Positions 9,288 to 17,721 of a stretch of 34,009 nucleotides of DNA are shown here, piece after piece. The DNA is from Lachnospiraceae bacterium. GTDB lineage: Bacteria; Bacillota; Clostridia; Lachnospirales; Lachnospiraceae. The position numbers and the translations under genes are program-made. Each line of letters opens with the position of its first letter. The stretch's first letter is position 1. The notes under the pieces were generated by a model. It searched no databases, was not told where the DNA came from, and saw only the letters and a program-made list of their open reading frames with translations. Location of the stretch: positions 33,897 through 67,905 of the forward strand of contig JAAUZT010000033.1 of NCBI GenBank assembly GCA_014804485.1, written 5' to 3'.

Positions 9288-10450
9288 AAGACTCCCTCCA
9301 GCTCCCCTTCTATGGGAATGGCAACGATCCTTCGGCGCAGGCTGCTCAGCTCCATATACTCCTGCACATCTTCTTCCGTAACAAGATAAACCACCACGAT
9401 CACACCTCCGGTGGACAGTTCCTCCGTCATCCGGGCGACACCCTCATCCCACCTGTGCAAGATGACAAAAACAACTCTGCTGTTCCGGATTCCCCCTCGT
9501 ACCATGGCTTCTCCCAAAGTCCTCCCAACTTCTTCCTCCTTGTCAAAAACCATTTCCGAACTCTTCAAATAAAATTCTTCAAAATCCCCGAGGCTGTCCA
9601 CATGGCTATTCCGCACACCCCTCTGTCCGTAATATGCCGTAAAAGTAATATTTCTCCCGGCAAAGAAAAGCCCCAGCGCAATCAATATCTCCAGCATTCT
9701 GTTCTCCAGCGGCAGATATGCCCTCTCATCCTCATTGTAACGCTTCGTATCGAATATAACGGAAATACCCTGTTTCTGCTCCCCGATACGGGTTCTTACT
9801 TTCAGCTTGTGCTCCTGTGCCGTAGCTTTCCAGTGAATAAAGCGCAAAGCATCGCCCTGCACGTATTCCCTGACCGGAACATCCGGCTCTGTCTGTAATT
9901 TCTGCGCATCGTTTTGTAAATGCGCTGTCATGTCCGTAATGCTGCGCAGTTCTTCCACATGCACGATTCTGGGTTTGACTAAAGCCTTGATCGGGGACGC
10001 AGGCGTGTAAGAGAGCTGAAAAAGACGCAAAAAATCGGTAATGACGATTTTCTTAATCCCCACTTCATACTCTCCCCGATATTTACAGATGAGCTTGGTT
10101 CTATAGGTAAGTTTATCCCCCGGAAGCAGTTCGTACTCAATACCGTCCGGTATCTGTTCCACATAGGAAAAAGAAGAAAACAATCTGACACTGACACTGG
10201 AAAAAGCAAAGAAATCATCATTCTGCAAGACAAAATAATATGGAACGGCATTGCCGCATACCATACTTCTGTTTTCCACTTCCTGATAGATTCTGAACCT
10301 CCAATAGACAAAAAATAAATAGACCCATGATATAACCGGCAGTATCGTCACCCCGAAAAAGAAACCGTAACTGACAGCACCGCCGTAGAAACTGATCGCC
10401 GCCAACGAAAGAACCCACAACCCGAGCAGCATCCACCTGCGAATTTTCAT
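9284..10450 (-). CDS. DUF58 domain-containing membrane protein
   Basis: This 388-residue protein has two N-terminal membrane helices (about 6-24 and 26-50), a beta-rich middle and the DUF58 core. The core signature is visible as REY (194-196), GD (199-200) and IHWKATA (205-211). DUF58 proteins are regularly encoded beside MoxR AAA+ ATPases and are thought to be clients or adaptors of them, with a VWA-like fold in the C-terminal half. It starts 16 bases after the moxR stop behind a G-rich ribosome site and ends overlapping the transglutaminase start, so the three genes form one operon. Confidence 0.9.
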   Translation of the reverse strand: MKIRRWMLLGLWVLSLAAISFYGGAVSYGFFFGVTILPVISWVYLFFVYWRFRIYQEVENRSMVCGNAVPYYFVLQNDDFFAFSSVSVRLFSSFSYVEQIPDGIEYELLPGDKLTYRTKLICKYRGEYEVGIKKIVITDFLRLFQLSYTPASPIKALVKPRIVHVEELRSITDMTAHLQNDAQKLQTEPDVPVREYVQGDALRFIHWKATAQEHKLKVRTRIGEQKQGISVIFDTKRYNEDERAYLPLENRMLEILIALGLFFAGRNITFTAYYGQRGVRNSHVDSLGDFEEFYLKSSEMVFDKEEEVGRTLGEAMVRGGIRNSRVVFVILHRWDEGVARMTEELSTGGVIVVVYLVTEEDVQEYMELSSLRRRIVAIPIEGELEGVL

Positions 10451-10466
10451 CCTGCCACACTTCCCC

Positions 10467-11399
10467 CTAAACCGGAATCTTCACCTTCAATATAATACTC
10501 TTTAAAATAGAGGCTGCGTCTTCCTTGCGTATTCTGGCGTCCGAAGAAAGCACCAGTCTGTGCAAAAGCACATGCATTGCCACATCTTTGACATCATCCG
10601 GCTTTACGAAATCCCTGCCCTTCATGAATGCCTTCCCCTGCGAGGCACGCATAAGCGTCAGCATGGCACGCGTACTTGCCCCGAGGACAAAGCGCTCTTC
10701 CTTTCTGGTCAGTTCAATCATATCTTCTATATAATCGAGAATCGGTCTGCCGACCGTGATATTCTTAATCGCTTCTTTCATGTGCAGGATGTCTTGCGCC
10801 GTACATACCGCTTCGGCATTCTCCGGCGCTTTCCCATTAAGAACCTGCGCCGCCAGCTCGATCTCCTGTTCTCTATCCGGATATCCGATGGAAAGCCGCA
10901 TCATAAAACGATCCATCTGCGCTTCCGGCAAAGGATATGTCCCTAAGAATTCCACCGGGTTCTGCGTGGCGATTACCATAAACGGCTTCGGCAGCACATG
11001 GACGATACCGTCCACCGTCACCTGTTCTTCCGCCATAGCCTCCAGAAGGCTTGCCTGCGTTTTGGGCGAAGTTCTGTTGATTTCGTCCGCCAGCAGAATC
11101 TGGTTCATTACCACACCTTCCCGATATTCAAATTCGCCCGTTTTCATATTATATACCGATACGCCGGAAATATCTCCAGGCAGCGTATCCGGTGTAAACT
11201 GGATTCTGCCGAAGCTGCAGTCAATACTCTTCGCAAGCAGGGCTGCAAGCGTTGTCTTCCCCACGCCCGGAACATCTTCCAGCAATACATGTCCACCTGC
11301 CAGCAGACAGACTAACAGGTTCTCTACGACCTCTTCTTTGCCGATGAAGAACGTGTTGATGTTATCTTTTAGTTTTGTTATGGTTTCATAGTCGTTCAT
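10467..11399 (-). CDS. MoxR-family AAA+ ATPase (operon A)
   Basis: This is a cytoplasmic AAA+ ATPase of the MoxR/AAA_3 family, 310 residues, typical length. Walker A is EDVPGVGKTT at 41-50 and Walker B ILLADEIN at 101-108. ATQNP, the sensor 1 region, follows the insert found in this family. MoxR proteins act as chaperone-like ATPases for VWA or DUF58 partners. It is first in the operon with DUF58 and transglutaminase genes. ATG 11399 has GGAG seven bases upstream. It is paralogous to the MoxR at the right edge of the window (33126-34009). Confidence 0.93.
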   Translation of the reverse strand: MNDYETITKLKDNINTFFIGKEEVVENLLVCLLAGGHVLLEDVPGVGKTTLAALLAKSIDCSFGRIQFTPDTLPGDISGVSVYNMKTGEFEYREGVVMNQILLADEINRTSPKTQASLLEAMAEEQVTVDGIVHVLPKPFMVIATQNPVEFLGTYPLPEAQMDRFMMRLSIGYPDREQEIELAAQVLNGKAPENAEAVCTAQDILHMKEAIKNITVGRPILDYIEDMIELTRKEERFVLGASTRAMLTLMRASQGKAFMKGRDFVKPDDVKDVAMHVLLHRLVLSSDARIRKEDAASILKSIILKVKIPV

Positions 11400-11493
11400 G
11401 CTTGTGCTCCGTTTTCAGGACAATGGTTTGCAATCAATGGTTTTTGAGATATGCCGGTCGCACCGGGCATTGATTATTTCAACACTTTATGTT

Positions 11494-11522
11494 AGTTTAC
11501 CATACTGGTTTTGTTTCAACAA
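11494..11522 (-). promoter_or_regulatory. putative sigma-A promoter of MoxR operon A
   Basis: Minus strand TTGTTG (11517-11522), 17 bases, TAAACT (11494-11499). The leader of about 90 bases contains an imperfect ATGCCCGGT/ACCGGCAT hairpin (11450-11470). A 14-bp tandem repeat array begins 17 bases upstream of the -35 box. Confidence 0.5.
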
Positions 11523-11538
11523 GAATAGCGCTGATTTG

Positions 11539-11622
11539 TTTTGCGCAATTTATTCTGTGCAACCAATTCTTTGAAATCTATTTTTTGAAATTGATTCTTT
11601 GAAATCTATTCTTTGCAACGGG
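11539..11622. repeat. six tandem copies of a degenerate 14-bp repeat
   Basis: Six consecutive 14-mers fill 84 bases without a gap: TTTTGCGCAATTTA, TTCTGTGCAACCAA, TTCTTTGAAATCTA, TTTTTTGAAATTGA, TTCTTTGAAATCTA, TTCTTTGCAACGGG. Copies three and five are identical, and the shared pattern is TTCTTTG(A/C)AA. The array sits directly upstream of the MoxR promoter. Its period of 14 is not a helical repeat, so it may be slippage-derived. Confidence 0.75.
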
Positions 11623-11651
11623 TCAATTGATGTTGCTTTTTATACGTTGAT

Positions 11652-11818
11652 TAAGACAGACGCGCAGAGGGAAGTTAATATCTACGAAGCCGCGCTCTCG
11701 CTCCGTAAAAAGCGTAGCAAATGCTAAACTCGTGAGTTGCTTCGCAACTCAAGACCTCGTTAAGCACTGACGCTTTTTAAGGGGCTTCTTAAGATATTAA
11801 CTTCCCTCTGCGCTAGGT
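11652..11818 (+). repeat. foldback element copy 1 (conserved core, copy-specific outer stem)
   Basis: A nearly full-length palindrome. The outer stem is a perfect 22 bp (11662-11683 with 11792-11813). Inside it lie GAAGCC/GGCTTC, then TAAAAAGCGT (11706-11715) with ACGCTTTTTA (11770-11779), then TGCTAAAC/GTTAAGCA, and a central 7-bp hairpin GAGTTGC-TTC-GCAACTC (11734-11750). The outer flank TAAGACAGACGCGC (11652-11665) and the inner about 95 bases recur in copy 2 on the opposite strand, but the outer stem sequence does not. No reading frame of interest is present. Confidence 0.85.
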
Positions 11819-11822
11819 AATG

Positions 11823-11862
11823 ACTATATATACTGTGCACTTACTATAACTATATATACTGT
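11823..11862. repeat. 14-bp direct repeat pair between the two foldback elements
   Basis: ACTATATATACTGT occurs exactly at 11823-11836 and 11849-11862, in the 100-base spacer between the two foldback copies. Nothing else is recognisable in this spacer apart from a small CTACCGGGTAG palindrome at 11865-11875. Confidence 0.7.
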
Positions 11863-11918
11863 ATCTACCGGGTAGTGGCTATATCTATAAAAGGTTCTCA
11901 AGCTGAAAATAAGTTCAA

Positions 11919-12086
11919 TGCACAGCACCGGATAGTATGTAGTTGTCATAAGGACCGTTGGAAAACGCCGGCACTTAGCGAGGTTTAAAGTTGCGAAGCA
12001 ACTTTCGAGCTTAGTACCGTTGCGTTTGGAACCGAGCGGAAGCGCGTCCTTAGGACAACTACATACTGTCCGGCGCGTCCGTCTTA
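11919..12086 (-). repeat. foldback element copy 2, inverted relative to copy 1
   Basis: The outer stem pairs 11928-11955 with 12046-12073 over 28 bp with two mismatches. Read on the minus strand, the flank TAAGACGGACGCGC (12073-12086), the strip CGCGCTTCCGCTC and the core with the GTTGC-TTC-GCAAC hairpin match copy 1 base by base. The outer stem sequence is unrelated to that of copy 1. Core differences between copies are largely compensatory, which argues for conserved structure. Confidence 0.85.
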
Positions 12087-12165
12087 GCCAACCCACATTA
12101 TTTTGTTGCAAAATCTTCTATGACGATTTATCATACATTTTTGTATCATAAGAAATAAACAACAC

Positions 12166-12194
12166 TTTACATCAACACATATCCTCTTTATAAT
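12166..12194 (+). promoter_or_regulatory. sigma-A promoter of the CYTH gene
   Basis: TTTACA (12166-12171), 17 bases, perfect TATAAT (12189-12194), about 60 bases before the start codon. An imperfect palindrome (TTATCATACA / TGTATCATAA, 12129-12152) lies just upstream and could be an operator. Confidence 0.75.
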
Positions 12195-12253
12195 ATAGAT
12201 ATATAATACAGCAAACAACTTTACATCTATGAAGGAGAGTGAAAGGAACCACC

Positions 12254-12745
12254 ATGGAAATCGAACGCAAATTCACAGTCAAAAAACTCCCTGAGAATCT
12301 AAGTCAATATCCCTGCCACATCATTGAGCAGGCCTATTTAAACACTGACCCTGTTGTCAGAATCCGCAGACAGGACGATGACTACTATCTGACTTATAAA
12401 GGCAAAGGCCTGATGGCACGGGAAGAGTACAATCTCCCACTCAATGAGCCTTCCTATTATCATCTTCGTGAAAAAGCCGACGGAAATGTGATCTCTAAGA
12501 AACGGTATGTCATACCGATTGATAATCCGACATTTGTGTCAGATTGCGTAGAAAACATTGACCAGATTAGTCTATGTGTAGAATTGGACATTTTTGAGGC
12601 ACCCTTCGCCCCTTTGGTGATCGCCGAGGTAGAATTCCCCTCGGAAGAAACCGCGAATGCATTTCTTCCTCTTGACTGGTTCGCTCAAGACGTAACAAAC
12701 GATCCGTCTTACCATAATTCTAACTTAAGCCGGCGGATGTTCTGA
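12254..12745 (+). CDS. CYTH domain protein (triphosphate-tunnel metalloenzyme family)
   Basis: CYTH proteins form an eight-stranded tunnel that binds triphosphates with divalent metal, and act as tripolyphosphatases, thiamine triphosphatases or adenylate cyclases. The hallmark ExExK is at the very N-terminus (E2, E4, K6 in MEIERKF). Later come RIRRQ, the YLTYKGKG strand, CVELDIF and IAEVEFPSEE, whose acidic residues bind metal. I start at ATG 12254, with AAAGG seven bases upstream. A GTG five codons earlier would sit on top of GAAGGAG. The product is 163 residues, the length of stand-alone bacterial CYTH proteins, which are mostly inorganic triphosphatases. It is the only plus-strand gene in the window and has its own promoter. 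Confidence 0.9.
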   Translation: MEIERKFTVKKLPENLSQYPCHIIEQAYLNTDPVVRIRRQDDDYYLTYKGKGLMAREEYNLPLNEPSYYHLREKADGNVISKKRYVIPIDNPTFVSDCVENIDQISLCVELDIFEAPFAPLVIAEVEFPSEETANAFLPLDWFAQDVTNDPSYHNSNLSRRMF

Positions 12746-12816
12746 TTCCGAAGCACGGCATTCCCCAGCTCAATGCCGTCGTATCCCGCCACGGAGATAT
12801 CCCCGGGAATACGCAT
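12745..12816 (-). pseudogene. remnant of a LacI/GalR-family regulator (C-terminal lobe scrap)
   Basis: On the minus strand, codons from 12816 read MRIPGDISVAGYDGIELGN, the hallmark start of the C-terminal strand in LacI-family sugar regulators. An in-frame stop lies just upstream, and the frame then runs into the antisense of the CYTH gene. About 25 recognisable residues remain. LacI-type MalR regulators commonly neighbour malQ, so this may be the scar of a lost regulator. The match is short, hence modest confidence. Confidence 0.45.
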
Positions 12817-12889
12817 GCCCGATCACCAATGAGTCGGTTTCCGCTTTTCCCGTAACCGTAAATCCCCGCCTATTACATTCCCACATACG

Positions 12890-12924
12890 AACGCTGACAG
12901 TCCCACTAGAAGACTGCCAGCGCT
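12890..12924 (-). terminator. hairpin after malQ
   Basis: An 11-bp stem with one G-U pair on the minus strand (12912-12922 with 12892-12902) starts ten bases after the malQ stop. No T-run follows on that strand. On the plus strand an AT-rich tail follows, so it may serve both malQ and the convergent CYTH gene. Confidence 0.5.
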
Positions 12925-12933
12925 ATATTTAAT

Positions 12934-14415
12934 CTATTTGCTTGCTCTGCCGTACAACTTCGTCATATCCAGAATGCGCTCCGCCAGCTCATCCGTAAAC
13001 TGCCCCGGCAGCATTCTCCACTTCCAGTTAATGCCCAGCGTGGACGGAATATTGATTCTCGCCTCAGCTCCCAGCCCCAGATAGTCCTGCATCGGAATGA
13101 TACAGGTATCGGACACGCTCGCCATTGCCGCTCTGATGAACTCCCATTGAATATCTTTATTGGAACGTATATTCAAATATTTCTTTGCAAAAGCCTTATC
13201 CCTGCGATTCAGCTGTCCGTACCAGCCAAGCGTCGTGTCATTGTCATGAGTTCCCGTATAAACAATGCTGTTCGCCGTATAATTTTGGGGCAGATAATCG
13301 CTCTCTTCCCTTGAATCAAAAGCAAACTGCAAAATCTTCATGCCCGGATAACCGGTCTTTTTCACCAGTTTAATGACTGATTTGGTCAAAAACCCAAGAT
13401 CCTCTGCAATTACGGCCTTTTCGCCCAGCTTTGCTTTCATTGTCTTAAAGATTTCATAACCCGGCCCCTTCTCCCAATGTCCGAACTCCGCCGTTTCATC
13501 GCCGAAAGGAATCGAGTAATACTCGTCAAACCCGCGGAAATGATCGATACGCACCACATCATAGAGTTCATAACAGTAAGCGATGCGCTTCATCCACCAT
13601 GCATAACCTGTCTCCTTATGATAATCCCAACGGTACAGTGGATTTCCCCACAACTGCCCCGTAGCCGAAAAGGAATCCGGCGGACAGCCCGCCACAGCAA
13701 TCGGAGTCAGCGTATCATCCAGTTGGAATAACTCCGGATTCGCCCATGTATCCGCGCTGTCGAAAGCTACATAGATCGGAATGTCTCCGATAATCTGTAT
13801 GTTCTTGCTGTTCGCATATTCTTTTAATGCAAACCACTGCTTTGCGAACAAATACTGCTGGAACTGATAGAATACCACTTCCTCGGCATATTTCTCTCGA
13901 TAAGACTTCATCGCCGCACTCTTACGCAGCTTGATATCCTCGTCCCACTCGCTCCAGCTTCTCCCGTCAAAGGAGTTTTTTACTGCCATATAGAGCGCGT
14001 AATCGTCCAGCCAGTAGCTGTTATCCTGCACATATTTCTGAAAATCCGCCTCTTTCTCAATATGGCTGTTGCGAAAAGCGGTCTTAAGCACATTGAATCT
14101 GGAAAGATATATTTTCTCATAATCAATATATTCGTCATTATCGCCGAAATCACACTGATCACAGTCCGCTTCAGTCAGATATCCGTCCTCAATCAATGTC
14201 TCCAGATCAATATAGTAAGGATTTCCCGCAAAAGTCGAAAAAGACTGGTAAGGTGAATCCCCATATCCTGTCGGTCCAAGCGGCAGAATCTGCCAGTAAG
14301 ACTGTCCTGCTTTCTCTAATAAATCGATAAAAGTATATGCCTGTTTAGAAAAAGTGCCGATCCCGTACTTCGACGGAATGGAAGATACAGGCAGTAATAT
14401 CCCGCTTTTTCTCAT
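12934..14415 (-). CDS. malQ: 4-alpha-glucanotransferase (amylomaltase, GH77)
   Basis: MalQ transfers alpha-1,4-glucan chains between maltodextrins, releasing glucose, in cytoplasmic maltose and starch use or glycogen turnover. The 493 residues fit the family. The catalytic residues are D291 (nucleophile, in VRIDHFRGF), E338 (acid/base, in AEDLG) and D391 (in THDND). The 250s loop region (AGCPPDSFSATGQLWGNP, 242-259) is typical. ATG 14415 has AAAGGA ten bases upstream. No maltose transporter or phosphorylase is present here; the only hint of sugar regulation is the LacI scrap beyond its 3' end. Confidence 0.97.
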   Translation of the reverse strand: MRKSGILLPVSSIPSKYGIGTFSKQAYTFIDLLEKAGQSYWQILPLGPTGYGDSPYQSFSTFAGNPYYIDLETLIEDGYLTEADCDQCDFGDNDEYIDYEKIYLSRFNVLKTAFRNSHIEKEADFQKYVQDNSYWLDDYALYMAVKNSFDGRSWSEWDEDIKLRKSAAMKSYREKYAEEVVFYQFQQYLFAKQWFALKEYANSKNIQIIGDIPIYVAFDSADTWANPELFQLDDTLTPIAVAGCPPDSFSATGQLWGNPLYRWDYHKETGYAWWMKRIAYCYELYDVVRIDHFRGFDEYYSIPFGDETAEFGHWEKGPGYEIFKTMKAKLGEKAVIAEDLGFLTKSVIKLVKKTGYPGMKILQFAFDSREESDYLPQNYTANSIVYTGTHDNDTTLGWYGQLNRRDKAFAKKYLNIRSNKDIQWEFIRAAMASVSDTCIIPMQDYLGLGAEARINIPSTLGINWKWRMLPGQFTDELAERILDMTKLYGRASK

Positions 14416-14488
14416 GGTTTAAAATCCTTTCGTGCATTTAGTTTACATAATACATAATTTCTGTACCAATATACGGTAACTACTTTTT

Positions 14489-14517
14489 ATTTTACACTTT
14501 CCCTTGCAATCTATCAA
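14489..14517 (-). promoter_or_regulatory. putative sigma-A promoter of malQ
   Basis: Minus strand TTGATA (14512-14517), 17 bases, TAAAAT (14489-14494), giving a leader of about 65 bases. It lies in the 156-base gap after the kinase operon, in which no clear terminator was seen. Confidence 0.6.
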
Positions 14518-14571
14518 GAAAATATTATTCAATGAAAAACATCGACAAACACCAAAAAACCTTTACCGCTT

Positions 14572-17500
14572 TTACCCCAGCACTTCCCGAAGCGTTTTCT
14601 TAAACTGTTCAAATACGATGGGTTTGGCGACATGCGCATTCATTCCGGAATCCATAGCCGCCCTGACATCATCTACAAAGGCGTTTGCGGACATGGCGAT
14701 AATCGGAATCGTCCTCGCCGAAGGATGTGCGCTTGCACGAATCGCTCTGGTTGCTTCATAACCGTTCATGACAGGCATCTGTATATCCATCAGAATAAGA
14801 TCATACTTATCCGCGGGAGCATTTACAAACTCGTCCACCGCTATGCGCCCATTCTCCGCGATATCGCACTCTGCCCCCAGCGTACCCAGAAGCTTCTTCA
14901 ATACCAGCTGGTTAATATCAATATCCTCAACCACAAGGACATGCTTGCCTGCCAGCATGCTCTTGTCACTATCAGTCAAAATTCTCTTATGTTCCGAGCC
15001 CGGTATCCTCTGGATCGCATCTTTGAAATTACTCATAAAGAATGGCTTCTGCAGGAAATGCTCCACTCCAATCTCTAAGGCCTCCTGCTCAATCTCCGCC
15101 CAATCATAGGCCGTAAACAGCAGGATCGGTATTTTATTCGAATAATTCTCCCGAATCAGCCTCGCTGTAGCCATCCCGTCCAGATCCGGCATCTTCCAGT
15201 CCAGCAGAATCAGATCATAAGGTTTTCCCTCCTCCTGCGCGCTCCGAATCATTTCAATCACTTGGGATCCTCCGGTCGCATATTGTACTTCCACTCCCGT
15301 TCCCGCCATCTTTTTGACAATATCGCGACAAACGTCCTCATCGTCATCCGCAACGATCATACGGGCTATGTTGTTCTTATTCCAGAATTTGGGATCGTCC
15401 TCCTTGTTCTGGCTTCGCAATTCCAGCTCCACTATGAAGGTAGTTCCCTCTCCCAATCTGCTCTCCACTTTAATGGAACCATGCATAAGCTCCACCAGAT
15501 TCTTCGTGATCGCCATACCAAGTCCTGTGCCCTGCGCCTGATTCCACGCCGTATTCTGTTCACGGCTGAAAGGCTCGAATATCACCTTCTGATATTCCCC
15601 GCTCATTCCCTGACCGTTATCGCTGACGGTAAACCGGATACGGCTATAGCTTGCCTCTACCTGAGGCAGCTCGTCTACCGTCATCTTGATATTCCCGCCA
15701 AACTGCGTATATTTTACCGCATTTGACAATATATTGATCAAAATCTGGTTGATTCGCAGCTTATCACCCAACAAATGCTCGTTGTGCAAAGATATGGTGG
15801 ATATCTCAAACTTTTGTTCCTTTGCATTAGCCTGCGGCCGGATAATCGTGTTGATCTCATCAATAATTTCCGCCAGATTCAATTCAGAGATATTCAGTAC
15901 CGCACCGCCGCTTTCGATCTTATTCATATCAAGCACATCGTTGATCAGTCCCAGCAGATGATCGCTGGCGGCCGATATCTTCTGGGTGTACTCCCGCACA
16001 TGTTCCGGATTGTCCGCTTCTTCCTGTAGCAGAGGAATAAAACCCATGATCGCATTCATAGGTGTACGAATGTCATGGCTGACATTACCCAGGAAAGCAC
16101 TCTTTGCCTTATTTGCCGTCTGCGCCATATGCAATGCTTCTGAAAGCGTATTCTCAATCTGTTTCTCTTTGGTTCGGTCCGAAATATAGATAACGACCTT
16201 CTTGATTCCCTGCACCAGCACGCAATATACACTTTCGCGGAACCATTTGCGCTCCCCCGTTTTCCGATGAATCCGCTCGGTCTCCATCGGATCCAGCGAC
16301 ATTCCGGGTTTCAGTGCTGCCAGCCCCTCCCAGCCGATCTCGCCACCTGTGACATATTCGGCATGACCGATCTGATTCACATCCTCCACTATGACCTTCC
16401 ACGGAATACCCAGCACACGCTCAATATTGGAACTGACAAATTCAGCCTTTTTCCCTTTCGCGTCGAGCATCATATAGACATCGTCAATATTATCAGACAG
16501 GAAGGTGGAAAAGATCTCAAACATCTGTTCCTGATACCGTATCTCCTGATTCTTCTCTGCCAGTTTCTGCTCATCCTTCAATTTCTGTGCAGTATAATCA
16601 ATCAGAAAACGCTGATAATACAGTTCTCCGCCTTCCTCAACGAGTTTAATATTTCCCAGAATATGCAGTTCCTTTCCATCCTTATGCCGTACGCGGTACT
16701 CTGCGTTGACGCTGTCACCTACTTTTTTCAGGGAATTGATACATTCCCTGAGTGTCTCCTTATCCTCGTCCACAACCGTTCCGGCAATCAGGTCAAAGTC
16801 ATCCGCCGCCAAGTCCTCCAGTGACTCGTAGTCCAGAAGCCTTAAAGCCGCCTGATTAATGCTGATCAGATGCGTTCCGTCGATACTATGGCACATCACG
16901 CCGCAGTCCATCGTGGCAAAAAGCATTTCCAAAACCCGCTTTTTCTCAATAATCTCCTGCTCGTAGGCCTGTTCCTTCGTCACATCGACCGCTATGCCTA
17001 CAGTTCCCATGACACTCCCATCAAGGTCATACAGTGGGGATTTATAGGTTGTCAGCGTCCTGTCGCCTTCACCTGTCAGGATATGCTCTTCGGAGACACA
17101 AGTCTGTCGCTTTCGCATAACTTCCAGTTCCGACTCGATACAGGCCGGATCGTCCTGCTCCACATCCCAGATGTAAGCATGCCTGCGTCCCTGCACCTGC
17201 TCTCTTGTTTTATTGACCACCTTGCAGAAGCTCTCGTTTACGATTTCATGAACGCCTTCTTTGTCTTTGAACCAGATCAGATTCGGCGAACTGTTTATGC
17301 TAAGCTCCATAAACTGATCGGACTGCCACAGATCCTTTTTCAGTTTATAGTTCTGCTGCCATTTCCGCATGCGGAATCTAAGTTCCCTCTCTGATAAGGG
17401 GCGCAACCACATATCCTCAATCTCAGGCAGATCCTCCGGCAAAGCCATAACCTGTTCCCTGTCGGCAAGTATAATCAGCTCAGCCTCCTTTTTCTTGTGC

Positions 17501-17706
17501 GTCGTAAGGATTTGCAGCGTTTTCGACACAGCCTCTCCCTGCAGCTCAACAAACAGCACATCCGCCTGCGCGATCATCTCTGTTTCCGGCACATCGCTTT
17601 CCCAAAACGAGTGCGTAAAATGGGCAAACGGCTTCATTTTTTTAATGGATTCAAATATGACATTATGATCGCCGATAAGGTAAAATTGAATATGGCAATG
17701 ATACAT
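14572..17706 (-). CDS. soluble PAS hybrid histidine kinase with two receivers (HK1)
   Basis: This 1044-residue hybrid sensor kinase has no membrane segment. Residues 1-115 look like a degenerate receiver-type fold (hydrophobic strands, then LRPLSERELRFRMRKW) without a clear phospho-Asp. PAS domains follow at about 130-250, 255-375 and 395-515. HisKA has H544 (SHDIRTPMNA), and HATPase_c spans about 645-765 with DNGQG and GTGLGM. Two receivers carry D836 (LLDWKMP) and D974 (LMDIQMP). It has GGAGGG before ATG 17706 and lies 73 bases after the HD-GYP gene as the last gene of the kinase operon. Its HisKA-REC2 half is a close paralogue of HK2. Its signal is likely cytoplasmic; a ligand cannot be named. 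Confidence 0.92.
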   Translation of the reverse strand: MYHCHIQFYLIGDHNVIFESIKKMKPFAHFTHSFWESDVPETEMIAQADVLFVELQGEAVSKTLQILTTHKKKEAELIILADREQVMALPEDLPEIEDMWLRPLSERELRFRMRKWQQNYKLKKDLWQSDQFMELSINSSPNLIWFKDKEGVHEIVNESFCKVVNKTREQVQGRRHAYIWDVEQDDPACIESELEVMRKRQTCVSEEHILTGEGDRTLTTYKSPLYDLDGSVMGTVGIAVDVTKEQAYEQEIIEKKRVLEMLFATMDCGVMCHSIDGTHLISINQAALRLLDYESLEDLAADDFDLIAGTVVDEDKETLRECINSLKKVGDSVNAEYRVRHKDGKELHILGNIKLVEEGGELYYQRFLIDYTAQKLKDEQKLAEKNQEIRYQEQMFEIFSTFLSDNIDDVYMMLDAKGKKAEFVSSNIERVLGIPWKVIVEDVNQIGHAEYVTGGEIGWEGLAALKPGMSLDPMETERIHRKTGERKWFRESVYCVLVQGIKKVVIYISDRTKEKQIENTLSEALHMAQTANKAKSAFLGNVSHDIRTPMNAIMGFIPLLQEEADNPEHVREYTQKISAASDHLLGLINDVLDMNKIESGGAVLNISELNLAEIIDEINTIIRPQANAKEQKFEISTISLHNEHLLGDKLRINQILINILSNAVKYTQFGGNIKMTVDELPQVEASYSRIRFTVSDNGQGMSGEYQKVIFEPFSREQNTAWNQAQGTGLGMAITKNLVELMHGSIKVESRLGEGTTFIVELELRSQNKEDDPKFWNKNNIARMIVADDDEDVCRDIVKKMAGTGVEVQYATGGSQVIEMIRSAQEEGKPYDLILLDWKMPDLDGMATARLIRENYSNKIPILLFTAYDWAEIEQEALEIGVEHFLQKPFFMSNFKDAIQRIPGSEHKRILTDSDKSMLAGKHVLVVEDIDINQLVLKKLLGTLGAECDIAENGRIAVDEFVNAPADKYDLILMDIQMPVMNGYEATRAIRASAHPSARTIPIIAMSANAFVDDVRAAMDSGMNAHVAKPIVFEQFKKTLREVLG

Positions 17707-17721
17707 GACGTTCCCTCCATA

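Noticed and set aside
11823..11862. 14-bp direct repeats as a target-site duplication of an insertion element
   Set aside because: They are only 12 bases apart with nothing between them, so they cannot flank a mobile unit.
11652..12086. Inverted pair as terminal repeats of one insertion sequence
   Set aside because: The 100-base spacer has no transposase or remnant, and each copy is itself a full palindrome.
11824..12111. Minus-strand 95-codon open frame across foldback copy 2
   Set aside because: It reads through both arms of the palindrome, has no ribosome site and biased, low-complexity composition; the structure explains the sequence better.
12229..12253. Earlier ATG 12229 or GTG 12239 as CYTH start
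   Set aside because: ATG 12229 is out of frame and GTG 12239 overlaps the purine-rich site; ATG 12254 puts the ExExK motif at the expected N-terminal place.
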